From: Rhytidiadelphus loreus
Lineage: Eukaryota > Streptophyta > Bryopsida > Hypnales > Hylocomiaceae
Assembly (NCBI GenBank): GCA_947034895.1
Contig: OX344762.1
Span: 76,564,981 to 76,628,980 of the forward strand
Length of the DNA stretch: 64,000 nucleotides
Direction of reading: 5' to 3'
Shown: positions 43,380 through 57,284 of the stretch, piece by piece
Layout: the number at the start of each line of letters is the position of its first letter
Numbering within the stretch: the first letter of the stretch is position 1
Notes under the pieces: model-generated
Databases searched by the model: none
Seen by the model: only the letters and a program-made list of their open reading frames with translations
What the model was told of the DNA's origin: nothing
Made by a program: the position numbers and the translations under genes

Positions 43380-45949
43380 TAATGTTATGTAGTGAAGAGG
43401 TATATTTAGCTTTCTCACTGCACTAGTAGTATATAAATAGTATACATTTCAAGAAGTGGACACTTTTAGTTGGGTCACGGTTCAAAAGATATACCTCAAA
43501 ATACTATTTTATTTCAAATCGGGGCAGTTTGGGCAAGGCATGATTATATTAGGTTAGAAACTTTAAAGTGTTCCTCAAACAGCATGGGTTGCAAACTAGG
43601 GCAACAATGATGAAGAAAGAGGATGAGTTAGCAATGTCCAAAATGAAGGGTGGCTCTCCATTTGTTAGTGTACTTGTTGATGTTAGAAGTTTTGCTACCA
43701 TGGTAGTTCTAGTCTTGTAAAAGGTAAGGCAATTAATTGAATGCCACAACACTTGTGGTTAAAAAAATGGGGTTGGTCCTCTACCACATCTAAAAACCTC
43801 AAATCCAGAAGTAATACTATCTTATTTGCTAATCCACACATGCTTCCAAGTAATGAAACAAGATCACCTAATGATTAGGCATGGATCACAAATTTAGAGA
43901 CACCTCTACGGCTCTACCACTACATTTTGAAAACAAGTGATCTACAACCTTCACTCATTAACATGTTGTGTTACATCACAACAATTATAATTTAGTCACA
44001 GAATAAATCCCAAATAATGGCAATCATCTAATTTTCTAAATCCAAAATTGATTTCTATGATAAAAGTTATATACACCTACTTCATCATAAGTTATGTACA
44101 CATATGACCTTGTCCAATTTTGAAAAATTTGCATCAATTGGGCACCTACACTTTAAGTCTAGGGATAAAATTAGTTTGTGCTCATGATCACAACACATGC
44201 ACGTTCTTAGAGGGAAAGACCACAACATTGGACTTAGTTGTTGAACTTATTGGTGGCACCATTGCCATTGCTAGGGACTACAAAATGTCTGTTGGGTGTA
44301 ACCTCTTGCCACTAGCTCTACCTTGCACCAATCTAGGGATTCTAGCCAAAGCTATCAGATTAGGAACAATTGCATTTTTGTCACAAGAGGGGTTTAGAAT
44401 CATGTCAAAGGGAGAAGAAGTTTTGGGGAAGAAAATTTGATTAATCTAAGAGGTTGTAGAACCTAATCTAAACCAAGACCTCTTCAAGTACATAGTGAGT
44501 ACTGCATTGGTGAAGCCGTATACTCGGTTGTATGTTAGCAAAGGAACATAAAGATAATGACACTTCTTAAAGAGCCTCACTTGCGTGAACTCCCCATACA
44601 ACTTAAATATCAAAAATTGGCCTTGCAATCCTAAAGCAAGTAACTCCTTGCATCATTTTTATAGGCATGCTACCTACATTTTGAGGAGGTGTAGTAGACA
44701 ACAAATCCCCCAACAATCCACAACTACATCAACAACATGCTCCTAAATTTGAAGCACATAAGTGGGGTGAAACGCCATATATGGGCGCTTATTTACCTAC
44801 CCTTAGTAAATCGGCAAACAAAACCATGCTCTAGTTCTATGGTAGTTCCTATTCTAATGGGTGTGTAACATTGATCCATTGTGCCTTCCAAGCAATGGAT
44901 CTTTTGCTAATTTCCTAAGTTTGTATTTCTAATTGTGGTTCTCAAGGGACCATGATTGACTATTCCTAAGCTAACTGTTATACTATGTTATGTCTTGGTG
45001 TTCAAAGCTTCTAAAGTCTAATCTATCTTCCTAGGTAAAATCCCATCTTATGCTATTTCTAAAAGCCTTAAACCCGCTCAATTTGGACTCTCTAGTGACA
45101 CGCTATGGGCGGATGAAATTTTGACTGATTAGCCATCTAACTTCATCCATGGTTTTATAGGGGATTTTGATTTTGAATGGAGGTGAGATTTGACCTACGG
45201 ACTTGACTTCTTATGATTTAGCTAAGTTCCAAGTTTTTGCCTTCGATAGATGAGAACTCCCTAATTTCATCCGTTATAGGCTCTAAACTTCATCCATCTA
45301 TATCTTTAGCATCCTAACTCCGATTCCTACGTGTCTTATGTTTTTGGAACCCCTTGATGTCTACTCTCGGCTTATCTATTCAAATCTGACCTGATTTCCA
45401 ATCTACTAGTACCTAGTTCTCGGCTCTACCTAGGAATTGACCCCTAATGGGGCCTTTTTAGGGAAGAGAGTTTAGGATCTTACCCTAGTGTGGAGATCCA
45501 TGATTAGGGCGGTCAAATCCCCCCTCTTCTACTATTGCAAGTCACAAGGATGAGCCCACTTGTTGGCCAAAGTGTTCTTTATAGCCACGAAAGAATTGTA
45601 TTTTTTTCTCTATGTTTCTTTTCTTTTCTTTTCTTTTGCCTCAACCCTCGTGCCCCATTGATTGGGAGTAGTTGGATTGTCACCTACCTACTTAGTAAGT
45701 CAAAAATACAAGCTAACTACCACTTACGCCCAACCTAACTCCCTTACGCGTTAGTTTACCTTAATGATGGAACGGATTCCCTTCCTATCCTTCCTATGGT
45801 ACCCTCCTTCTATCTAAGCCTCTTCGCACTCTTCAGTCTTGCATTTGGAGGTGATTGCGTGTGGTGATGACGTAGAGAGTTGGTGAGGTTAAGGATGCTA
45901 TGGTAGAGATGTTCCTTGCTTCCTCTTGGTTTCACGATTTCGACTAAGC
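43380..45949. other. No gene recognised
   Basis: Contains one plus-strand ORF of 106 codons (44120-44440), moderately hydrophobic, with no recognised domain and no splice context that I can defend. The right part (about 45000-45950) is less AT-rich and reads like degraded element DNA, but no RT, integrase or terminal repeat was found. Confidence 0.4.
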
Positions 45950-46180
45950 CTCCTCTTAGTTTCTATGCTAATCTATTTTTAGTTTCTATACCAATCTACC
46001 TCCTCCTTTTAGACTTCCTCTTCCTATGCTAATCTATCTCTTAGTTTCTATGCTAATCTATTTCTTGTTTCTATGCTAATCTACCTCCTCCTTTTAGACT
46101 TCCTCTTCCTATGCTAATCCACCTTCTAGTTTCTATGCTAATCTATCCCCTAGTTTTTATGCTAATCTATCCCTAGTTTT
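45950..46180 (+). repeat. TAGTTTCTATGCTAATCTAT minisatellite
   Basis: About eight degenerate ~20-bp units, with a longer period in which CTCCTCCTTTTAGACTTCCTC occurs twice about 75 bp apart. Confidence 0.85.
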
Positions 46181-46548
46181 TTCCCGGACTCCCTCCTAAA
46201 TCCAAAATTTTCCTCGAGCCCCTATGGTTTTCCAACCCCCAAACTCCCTAGCCCAAGCCCCCTAGTTGGCCCACCGGCTGCCGGGCTACCAAGTTGGTTG
46301 GCTCATCGGTTATCGAGCTGACTGGCTGCTCCCTTGGGCTGCTAGCTAGTTCCTTTGGGCTTTGGCAAAACTATCCTTGAACTCGTAAAGAGGTGGGCTC
46401 TCAATCTATCAAAACGTGGTAATTAGAAAGTGAACAAGGCATCGACTCTTAACGGACTTTGGTAACTTTATTTTGGATGCTAAACTTTAGTTAGTTTTCA
46501 ATATGTTTTGGAAACTAAACTTTGGAGTTAACTGGTAGGTAAGTGCAA

Positions 46549-46720
46549 GGCTCCGCCGTCAATTTGGATTTAACACCAAATTTAGGACTCCCTGCCCCTA
46601 GGGGTTCAAAGCTCTGCTGTCAATTTGGATTTAACACCAAATTTAGGACTCCCTACCCCTAGGGGTTCAAAACTCCGCCGTCTGATAGACTTTTAACGCA
46701 CAATTTAGGACTAGAAACCG
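46549..46720 (+). repeat. 61-bp tandem repeat, ~2.6 units
   Basis: The units start with CTCCGCCGTC at about 46550, 46611 and 46672, each with AATTTGGATTTAACACC and, in the first two, GCCCCTAGGGGTTCAAA, which contains a palindrome. Confidence 0.85.
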
Positions 46721-46989
46721 ACAAGGAAAGAGAGTTTTGTTATCCCAAAAGGAACCACCCCACTCTTTTCCTAATGAAGACAAAAAAACTAGACTTGATG
46801 CAACACGTGAGACTTGGGTTAGTAACAAAGATGAAAAGGACCCGTGGTTAGTAGTAGGGGGGTTTGTACAAAAAAAATATGGAACTAGAGGCCTTACAAA
46901 GCGACATTGCCAAGGTACGGTAGAGAAGGAGCTCTAGGGTTAGTACAAGTGAGGGATCAATGAAACAAAGAGTAATGATCAACTTCAAA

Positions 46990-47240
46990 CACTAGTAGAA
47001 AATCACTGGCCAGATCAACAAAAAATTTACAATAAACTGTTGATTTCATATGGTACTGAACAGTTGATTTGGACGTGTTGACCCGGACGTTACAGAACAG
47101 AAAATTGTGAAACTTCTGTTGATTTGTCACAAAAACTAGTCAATTTTTTGTTGATCGGTTGCAAAAAACTATTGTTTCTTTGTTGAATTGTAACAAAAAA
47201 TTTGTTTTGTGTGTTCATCTTTTACAAAAGCATGTTCACT
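46990..47240 (+). mobile_element. CACTA-like 5' terminus with subterminal repeats
   Basis: Starts CACTAGTAGAAAATCACTGG, close to the terminus of the intact CACTA element at 32678. The next 200 bp repeat GTTGAT and TTTTTTGTTGA words in both orientations. No matching TAGTG end was found to the right, so it is either a solo end or the start of an element running past the window. Confidence 0.5.
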
Positions 47241-50200
47241 TCTCTATGAATTTGGTACTCTACCATCAATCCAAAATTATAACACAGTGCATACCCATGT
47301 GTTCAGAATCATAGAACACCCCACAGTTTATGTAGGCAATGGAATTTAAAAAAAAAAGTAACCTCTGTAGCAAAAGAAATGCACTGTGTATACCATTTAT
47401 ATGATCAGGCAACAATTCATCACTTCTGAAGCTCCTGAAGCTCAAAATGTATTTCAATACTTTTAAACACTAAACATGAATGTATGAAAAAAATGCAGTA
47501 ATCACTAGACTTACATACGTTAATCCTGAAGAATTCTTGATTCTGGTACTCCTGTCCACTCAACTATGCTCGCATATTCTATATTGTAAATGTCAAAAGA
47601 GTATACATGCCCAATTTAATTTCACCTTCATAATATCTGGAAACTCAATTTCTTCATGAATTGAAACTTCTTCAAAGGCTTTCATGAGTTCAAATTCGGG
47701 TCCTCAGCCCACTTGCAAACACACTGCTTACATCATCAGTACACCTCTAACAACAAAAATTGCACAAACTAGCTTCCTGGAATTTCTAACATCCATCCAC
47801 ACCTACTTACATCAATAATGCACTCACAATATTTAGTGAAAACATGAACATTAAATTTTAATTGAAGTGACTAATCCATACTGTACATCTTCAAGGTTCA
47901 CCTTCCCGAAATTTTAATAATACCAGGTAAACAGGATCTCCCAAACATACTTGACATAAGATGAGCATAGACAATGCATTTTAATTCAGAAATTTAAGTA
48001 TACCACTATAGATTACATGTTATCCACCATGTCGATTCCAGTACTGTAGCAATATAATGATCTTCTTACATTCACCAGTGATTAATATTCTTCACTCACA
48101 TAACCATGTGAGTTCCTACCTACATCACATGACATCAGTACATACATTTCAAGAATGAAGTATTCTTTTTAACATTATTTTCAAACTTACCTACCATAAG
48201 TGTTATTTACATACAACATCAAAAGGACAATGTTCATCAAGTTCTATGGAACATGTTCTTTTCTTCGTGCGTTTCTGATCTTTGCAAACTCTATGAAGTC
48301 CATGGATGTTATGTCTTTGTCCATCAGCTCTACTTGTTTCTACACCACCCCCTATCTATCATAACTATTACAATTGTTCTTTCAAATTACAAGTTGAAGA
48401 CCCAGAACTTATTGACTGATAATTTATCAAGAGCATATTTAATACACTCTATTAAGGAAATTTCAAAATTTGTGAGTGAATTTAACATCACCAAAATTAC
48501 TAAGGACCTTTTCTGGACATGACACAGGTAAGTATAATAAGTTATTGACAAAAGCAGGATTACTACTTCCCTACTCACCATTGTTGAATAAGGAAAACAC
48601 AAAATTCATGGTAATTGTCCTCCAATGGCTAAAAGATGACAAAGACATACATATGTCAACCTGCAAACAGAAATAGAGAAAAGCCGTAGTCCACATGATT
48701 TTCTACAGTGTTTGCATCATACTAATCCCCTTCGACGAGAACTCCCCTGCATTTTCAATGTATTACAATGACTGCAAGTTAATTGTCTACTAAGAAATTG
48801 CAAATCTTTATACTCTTGATCATACTTGCCACAAGGATGTCATCCAATAAATACTAAAATCTAATTACGTCTGCATTCTCCTGGAAAACACCATATTCAA
48901 TAATTAACCTTTCTCAAGAACATGTATCAATTGTCCCAATGACTTTGTACCTATACTTCAGTTGCAATGCTACAAATCCCGAGAGCCTCCTCCCTCTGCA
49001 CTCCGAGGACCCCCCACATCAATTCTCAGGCCTCTTCATTTGCACAGAAAAATAGAACAGTTTCCCTACCATGAAGAGGACATGTGAATAGAGACTGATA
49101 ACCATCTGACCTCCACTCAATTCCACAGAACCACCATTGATGCTGTGATAGGCAATTCCCCATGTTATTGTGCATCCATACTCTTTATTGCAGAATTAAA
49201 AAAAAATGCAATTTGCCTATGTGAAACTTAAGGACTGTACATGAGAAACCACTCTCGTACATAGGTCATAAGTACTGTACATGACTTTCATACGCTTCTT
49301 CAAATGCCATGAACATCAAGAGTACTAATTCACACTATAAGCCTTCACTAGTTCACATCATAGACACAAATAAAACACCAAAATAGGGTCCTCACACTAT
49401 CAATATATTTGTCAAATATACAAATCCTCTTCCTATTTCAGTTCCTTTCTGCTGCACACAAGGACCAACTATACAACTATGCTATACCGATTGTACATGT
49501 CAATATAAGAAACTTTGTCACCATTCATGATGCTTGACAATCCACATATCCTAATTCCTTTTTGTACCTTACACATTAACTGTAACAAAATTTGTATAGC
49601 AGTGAACATACACTAACACATATTTCGCTATTGCACTCAACATAAAGGACCTCCTCTCATATTCTTCCAACAATTCAACTATACACTTACTCTTCAAATA
49701 GACACGCATAACATTTCTCGATAACAATGTTGAATTCAATTTCATAATTGAATGGATGTTAATTCTTTTAATTCATGAAGAAGCTCTGTACATTCTTTAC
49801 TTCAACATATATACACCATTCTTCTTCAATTAACCACATTAAATGACAAATCTTTATGCACGGTTCAGTTGAACTCTAACATACATACCTTAAACAACAG
49901 AATTCAAACACACTTCAATCCGTGCACAAAACCTGTAATGTACACTTCCTACTATCACGTTACTGAATTTTAAAACTATGTCAATTGAATGTCCATGATT
50001 ATACGTACCTCTAATCATAGCCTCTTCAAAACACAATATCTGTCACATGAAGATGAAGAACAAAGTAAAATTAATTTGTGCCCACAGAATTACCCCAGTC
50101 ATAATCTCCTACTTCGTTTGCACAAAGTCCTACAATTCTCCTTGTGGTACTTCACATACAATTAAACACTCTCTTTAGTACAATCATATCCGTTTCAATA

Positions 50201-50719
50201 ATTATTTGTATTTTCATGTTCTACGTGTAACCTCACAATACCAGCATGCTCTACAATCTTAGAAATGCTTTCTCAAACACAACAACTATGCAGTCCCTTT
50301 GTTTCCCCAACAAAATATCTCACACTTGCAATAATTGAAACTCTTTTTCCCATTTAGCAATCACTGCATCGTTTCGGTCTAGAATTATATACAACTTCAT
50401 TTGTAACCACAGAGAACTTTTATGTACAAATCCTTCATAATTTCACATTCATAAAAATGAACAGTAACACCAACTACAACAAATACAAATGATATATCTT
50501 ACCTCTTGCTTACTCCATTGTCCGCTTTGAAATACACTGTCAAACTAACTCAATTTCTTCCAGTACTTTTGGTACATTTCTGAATGCTTTGTACTCTTCA
50601 GTGTCCCTTCCGTTCTGTTCTAACAAGTTCCACATTCCATTACACAAATTCCTAAATTTACATTCTCCTATGCGTTCACTTTAGACAACATTTGGAAGAT
50701 TAGTATAATGTCCAAAACT
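47241..50719. other. AT-rich DNA, no gene recognised
   Basis: Short ORFs only. No repeat family from the left half of the window was recognised here. It could be intronic or the interior of a large element. Confidence 0.4.
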
Positions 50720-53700
50720 TTAAACATGACACTATACTCTCATCAATATCACTTCCCAATATATTCCATTTTATAACATGAATTTCTTAAATTACCTGCA
50801 TGTGTGCAGATTCTGCATGTCAGCATATCCAAAACTTTGCATGCTGTATTATATAACATACAAATTTTATGCAAGTCGCAAACAGAATAAACATCCATAA
50901 ATTCCAAAACATTTATGTAACTCTTATTACCTTTTCCAACTTCTCTTTCAACTGAAAGTACCGTTGCCTGTGATTTCTCTCCAATTACAGTGTACTGTGT
51001 TTTCACACTCATTCTCAGTTGGAAAAACAGAAGTGCCCTTCGAAATCTGAATCTGGCACTATTTAACGAAGGCACTCAGAGGTAGCAACATATCCAAGTT
51101 CCCGTTCATCGTCTACATCCTCTGCACATGTGAACTTCAGAAACTAAATACTCCTCACTGCCTAATTTCTTTTGTTGCTAATGAATTAATTACCTCTTCC
51201 ACCACTTTTTCTACTCCTTGTTAAAACAATCTCAAAATGGCCATATCTGTGTGCAGTCCTTACTAAGAAAAAAAAAAAAAGGCTTCCAAAGCATTTGCTG
51301 AAACTGTGTGTCAAATAACACAACCTTCATCAAGCATCCATGAAAGAAGTCTAAAAAAACCTGCATCCTCTAACGACAATCAAATTGATTGTACTGCAAG
51401 GGCTTGAAAATTACAAACAACACTGCAAACACATCTAACGCTTTCACTGACTTCTACTTTGCTAAAACTATTGTATACAATCTTAAAAAAAAGGGAAACT
51501 GCCAATAGGTTGTCGTGACCAACTCATTGACATGTGACTTCAATTCACTTCAATGATTCTTCTTGGCAAATCAAAACGGCAATTCAAACATCTGCTACCT
51601 TCCGAAACTCCCAGAAATAAAATTCACTTATTTAAATGACTATATATATATTCAAAAATGTCCTTCCAAAGAACAGCGTCATGCCTTCCTATGTGCACTC
51701 CAACATCACAAACATCTACTGTAACTTACTAAAAACAACATCATAAGTAATAAGTCCACATTATGCTATTATGCAACGCTAAAAGAGTTCTATTATTTAC
51801 ACCCACAACAATATTTGCTGAAGGAGAAGCTATTGAATTAAATGTCCATGACAAGTCCAAAATCATGTAATTCACTACTTCACGTTACTAGTTCCAGACT
51901 TCACAATTTCTGCATGTGAAGAGCAGATTCATCTACAAGTATGTCTTCTTTTTTAAGCTATTCAACTATTCATGCCATTTCCAGTATTCACTTTAAGTAA
52001 GTGAGGTTGCGAACTTAAAGCTCCAACACTTTCAAGATTCCAGTCGGGTTAGAAACCCACAATTACATGTTGTCAGAAGAGTTCGTGGACGGGTACGACG
52101 CAGTTTCAGAAGAGCCATCATCTGTATCCTCTTCAGAACTTTCGGAAGTATCGTTTCCATTTTCCTCTTGCAATTGATCCCACAGTAGTAGCTCGAAATC
52201 TTCATCCGTTAAAGACTCCTCTGCATTTCCGACGTTTGCCTCATGAACCACATGGCATTCTCGACATTCCTTGTATCGCCACCACTCAGTGTAGTCGGAG
52301 GAGTCTGCACATCCCTCGTTCAAAGGCAATCCCATCTCGTAATTTTTCTGCCTCACAAAACACATATACATGGTGAAAAATGTGAGACAATTACTTCATA
52401 ACATGTTATTTCTTCCTAAACTGATAAAAAAAGCAAAGTTGAGGATTCATCCATCAGTATTTTGGCTACTATGTATACCGTCCATGTATAGCATTTCAAA
52501 GATGTCCAAGAAAATCGATCCACAGCATCGCACTTCCACTTTCACCTCCGTTTCAAAAGCATCCAGTAACTCGAAAAAAAATTCGCTATTCACTGCATGG
52601 AGATAATTTTGAAATAAAATGCCTTCTCAAAATAACAATCTTCAATGACTTACAGGGAGCGGAATGGTTTCGACAATGACTCAATATCGACGACAAAGCC
52701 AGAAGGAGGTCCACGGCACTTGTTAACTTGCGTAATGTAATATGCTAACAAACACAAAGAAGATGAGCACTAAGTTCCTGGTTCTAAAAATCATGATAAA
52801 CAAATGTTTAGACTGCAGACACAAAAACGCTTGCAATGCATTATACTCTTCCGCTTCGATGACGCCCACCGTCGGATGCGGACCTCAATCAACGGTGCCG
52901 GACTATTTTCATCCATTTCAGTCGCTTCCTTATCCTAATTAATTTCATCCAAGACAAGTTCATTCAACTCTTGATTTCCATACACTTAAAGACTGCAATT
53001 ACGGAAATCAAATCAGACCTTATAAATTGACAATTCCAATAATTGATAAATCATTCCTTCATTGCACTTGATGGAAATTTTATTTTCATATCTTCTAGAT
53101 TTCGATAAGACCACATAGACTATAGCATTTAAAGTTTTTTCCCTTCCAGTGGGTCGTTCTAATCAATATGTAATTGAAGACTTCAGAATTCCACTGAAGG
53201 TACCATCTATCTACCTTTCCAAAAAAAAGTTTTTTCTTCCATTCCACATTGTCATACGAAACGCAGCGTGGACGAAGAAAAAAAAATACAGAGCGAAGTT
53301 TCCGTCATCGTTTACAAAAGTAAGAATCATCAAAAAATGTAAAGCTGGGGAAATTCAATAACTGTATCCATATTTCCACCCTCTAGACAACTAAAATCAA
53401 CCCATTCTTTTCCACTTCAAATAATTTTTCTATTTAGACAACCACTTCACTGTTCAATTGCATCATTATGTAGTTACAGTAAGTCTTTGATTATTTAATT
53501 TGTTACCTACGGCCAAACAAGATATGCAACAACAACCCTATTCACTTTGTTCTTCATCAATTCCGGCACTCTCTAATGAATGCCACAAACTGGTAGAACA
53601 AACAGGGATTTCTTACATTTTTATTCTTTGACAACCAACTCAAGGGAAATGAAAACTTCAATTCAGTTATACGATATGTATGTAATAAAGAAACAATAGT

Positions 53701-54720
53701 ATATCACTTACCTCTAGGAATTTCTACATCTGCATACTCTGATATTCCTGAAACTACGCCAATTGCATCCACGAATTTCAAATTAAATGACAGTCACTCA
53801 AAAGCCAGCTTCGACTTTTCCATCTGCATCCAAGTTCATGAAACATTTCAAAAAATTCAACATGCATGGACAGAAGTAAAGTCAAATCCACAGACTGTTT
53901 TCAAACAAACAATGGCGCCTGACCGACAATAACATTTTTAGGAATAATGCACTAGCACCCCAGGAAAACCTTTACATTGCAAAACAAATGCAAATGTCTC
54001 TGTATATGCGAAGCATGACTACATGAGTGCTTCATATTCAACTTTCTAAGGCCACATTACCTAGTCAAATACATTATACTTACAAGATAAACAAAATGTG
54101 ACCTCCTATGAACTTCTTAACTGCTTTTCCATTTCTTCATTTTCCTCTCTGTTCAGAATAACGTAATTACAACTATTGCATGACAATGAGTTGCATACAA
54201 CTACTGGTCTCATGAAGCCAATTCTGTGTCCTGCACACAAGTGAACACGACTAAGTTCATATTCATGTCGTGCACATTCAATTTGAAAATATATTTCCTA
54301 ATACATGAATACCACATCCCCAATGTTAAAACAATACTACACTGTTTTAACACACCATTCTCTTCCCCCATGGTCTGAAACAAACTTTCACATTTTTTGC
54401 AACATTAACTAGAAAGGCAGACGAGTCCCACTGCTAGGTTCGACCTCAAGGTCTAATAAAAAACAATTTGTCCACCATAATATATTTTGAAAAATGACAA
54501 CACAAACATACATTCAAAAACAACAATTGAAACTACAACGGCTTACAAAACATACTAAAATAATAGCACATTACACTCCTCTCTACATTCATTAATTACT
54601 AGAAGATATACATTTTTTGGTTACAAGCATTCACAACCTCATGCATGAATTAAAGTAATTCCCTACACACCTAATGGACTTGCCGTTCCACAACTTCAAG
54701 AAAAGAAAACAGTATTGGGC
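50720..54720. repeat. Diverged tandem duplication, copy 1
   Basis: Colinear with 58750-62775 at an offset of about 8.0 kb. Matching landmarks: ACTACATCCTCT-type block (51113 / 59037), ATGTGACTTCAAT (51534 / 59457), TGACGAT/GACGCCCACCG block (52858 / 60917), CATTGTCATACGAAA/TGCAATA (53246 / 61305), AAAACATACTAAAAT (54547 / 62607). The copies have diverged considerably. Confidence 0.8.
52063..52371 (-). CDS. Unrecognised acidic protein, probable terminal exon (copy 1)
   Basis: The open frame reads MGLPLNEGCADSSDY, EWWRYKECRECHVVHE, SLTDEDFELLLWDQ, and ends in a Ser/Glu/Asp-rich tail (SSEEDTDDGSSETASYPSTN). Its counterpart at 60093-60371 keeps the frame with mostly conservative changes, which suggests coding. 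Plausible upstream exons on the same strand are 52726-52654 (ends at GTAAGT) and about 52597-52479 (FELLDAFETEVKVEVRC, ends at GTATAC). The Cys pattern C-x2-C with a following His could bind metal. I do not recognise the family. A LINE or transposon origin is possible but there is no evidence for it. Confidence 0.45.
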   Translation of the reverse strand: MYMCFVRQKNYEMGLPLNEGCADSSDYTEWWRYKECRECHVVHEANVGNAEESLTDEDFELLLWDQLQEENGNDTSESSEEDTDDGSSETASYPSTNSSDNM

Positions 54721-56850
54721 TTAATATTTAACTAAAAGTCTAAATGCATTCTCAGTGTTTGACATAATCTTTAGATTAGTTAAATAGAAAATTATTTTAA
54801 AAATTTCCTTCTTACATGCAAATTGTCACAAGGTAAAGTACAACAATGTAGTGCAACAATTTCTAAATTAAAAATCAGCAATTCAACAATATAGTAACAC
54901 GTGACTACAAAAAGTTCTGGAGAACAACTACTATGCTGGAGTGGCTCTACTACTAGTTACAAAAAAATTTGATGAATGCTACAAATCAAACTTCAATCTT
55001 ACTGACAAATACCTTACAATTCTTCAATACTCACCTACAATCTCTTCCCTTCAAGTCCTTGTGTCAAAGTTCCCACTATGACACAGATTGTTCTCTTCTG
55101 TTTTCAAATTGGAAATGTTGCAAGAAGTCATGCATGATGCACCTGAACATGTCTCAATGTCAGTATTGAATCAATAAAATTTCCAAGGCACTTGTTCTGA
55201 AACATGAAGAAAATAAAATTTCAGTCCATTTCATCATCATGGCAACCCCATGCATTGTGTATGCGCAAGGTTCATAACCAACATTTTTTCCATTCAGAAA
55301 TGCATGCTCTGATGTAGAGGAACACAACTTGTTTTTAAATCAGTAGCCTACTTTTTTCCTTACTCAGTAGGTACTTCTTTCAAAAACTTGAAAGACATTT
55401 ATATAATACATTAATCAATCACTTCACCATGGTTACTGCCATATCATTAAAGAATTGGAATGACTACTCCAACAGGAATTTGGATTGAAGTTCTTATTTT
55501 CTACGAGAATTTGCTCTTACAGACATGAATTTCTTCGTAAGACATTTCACTCATACATATTTAAGGTAGTAAAATAGTTCAAAATTGCAGACAGGTATTT
55601 CGTACGCTTCACATGCACATCTTCCTCTTATTTTACTTCATTGGCTAGTACTTGTAATGTACAATTCCACTTACACACAAGCCAAAACACTCTAAACGAA
55701 CATAATTGCAGAAATTGAGGGATTCTCATTTAAACATTTGGACTTCCCAAACCCTCTTACAATTCTACCCTTCACTGATTTCCTGCATTTCAATTTCTAA
55801 TTCCTATTTAAAATCACGTACTTCATCTTCTAGTACTGACAATTTTGTAAGAGCATTTTGATTTGTCTAATGGTATAACAATTCCAAAGATGACAAGGCT
55901 TCAAAACTTGAAACTTGAATACATACAGCCATTTTCTAATGATTATCATTAGAAAATTACATAAAAAATGAAGGAGATAATACAGTGCAACACTCTGAAA
56001 AGGATACCAACTTCATCTTATACCTGGATAGTGTTATACCATGTTCATATCATAAAAAATGTCTTTCCACTTGCTCAAAAAATATGAAGACTACCAATCT
56101 CCCAAAATTTATAAAAAACATACATACAAGATTTCAAAGACTTATTCAAAAATCAGTCTCCATCATTAGGAATAGGCATTTCTCAAATTTTAAACAACCA
56201 AGGTACATACATTTACTATAAGCACAAAGTTTATGTTACAAACATTACTGGTAATACTTAATTTATCGAGGAACTACATTTTCAGTAATTTAATACTCTT
56301 CCAATTGTAGTTACTAAACACAACTTGTATGCTCTGATACTGTAAAATAACATGATATGTTTAGAAACATAAAAAAACTAAAGCCTATCCATCTGGGTGA
56401 CCTCTACTCCGAACACAATAATTTGGCCTCGATTTTTTTCAGATTAACAACTGCATTTCAATTAAATGGACACAAATTCAATACTTTAAAAACTGTCAAC
56501 TGTAACGTGATGGGATGTACGCCTTCGCAATCTCTTCCTGTCCCCTCTGAAATGTAATCTTCATCAAACGCAATCCTACAAATATTACTCAAATAGTTTC
56601 AATTAATCATACAAATGAAAAGATTTACGCAATATCTAAAATTAATTCACATCTCATTAGTACTAGGTCTTATCTGTCTTAGTCAATTTCTGGAACGTGG
56701 TCTTCTTTCCTTGAGGATAAAAGTCCCTCATTTTCAGTTGATCATTGTCTCCTGAATGCCTATCCTCCTCTTTGCTTCCTTGCTGCAGCTGCTTAGGACT
56801 TGAAGTTGCATTTCCCGTTCTGCTCTTCACTCATTTTCACGGAGAACGCG
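54721..56850. other. AT-rich DNA, no gene recognised
   Basis: Short ORFs only. A small palindromic pair, CATTTTCTAATGATTATCATTAGAAAATTA, lies at about 55931-55960. The last few hundred bases are upstream of the B3-type gene and may be its promoter. Confidence 0.4.
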
Positions 56851-57284
56851 ATGGACGCTATAGCTGCCACTGCGAAAATTTCATTTCAGAAAACTATGAA
56901 GAAGTCCTCTTTCAAAGCGTTGGTGAGTTCTCTGCATTCAACGTTCTATGTTATTGCCATACATCGTCAATTGACATTCCTCCGCATCTGAACCTCGTAT
57001 TTGGTTGTTTGCTTCCGCAGACTGTTCCTGCAAGTTTTGTCAAAGCACATGGTGATAAGTTCGGGGCATTGGTTAAACTAGGATATGGGCAAACCAAACC
57101 CCGCTAGCCAGTAACAGTGAATGTTTATTTCATGAACAAACATCCCCACGTCTCCTTCTCCGGTGGCTGGAAAGACTTTGCACGCTCCCACCATATTCAG
57201 GAAGGAGACTGCGTGCAGTTCGAATTGGTCGATCAATCATGCTTCAATGTGGCACCTGTGAATTTTAGCGATGCAGAGGATTGA
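56851..57284 (+). pseudogene. B3 DNA-binding domain protein (REM-like), nonsense mutation
   Basis: A plant-specific B3 transcription-factor domain. Exon 1 (56851-56922, MDAIAATAKISFQKTM..KAL) ends at GTGAGT; exon 2 starts at 57021 after a pyrimidine-rich CCGCAG. Joined in phase, it reads TVPASFVKAHGDKFGALVKL, GYGQTKPR, stop, PVTVNVYF, SFSGGWKDFARSHHIQEGD, VQFELVD, and ends at TGA 57284. The stop is TAG at 57105-57107, where B3 domains have a conserved Trp; TGG to TAG is a single change. The rest of the domain is undamaged, so inactivation looks recent, unless this is an assembly error. Only one B3 domain (~111 codons) is present. A block at about 57335-57360 resembles the intron/exon boundary and may be a remnant of a second unit. 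Confidence 0.75.

Noticed and set aside
44120..44440. 106-codon plus-strand ORF
   Set aside because: No domain, homologue in the window or splice context; left only as a remark.
45000..46960. Possible LTR retrotransposon remnant, because of GC shift and repeats
   Set aside because: No long terminal repeats, primer-binding site, RT or integrase motif was found.
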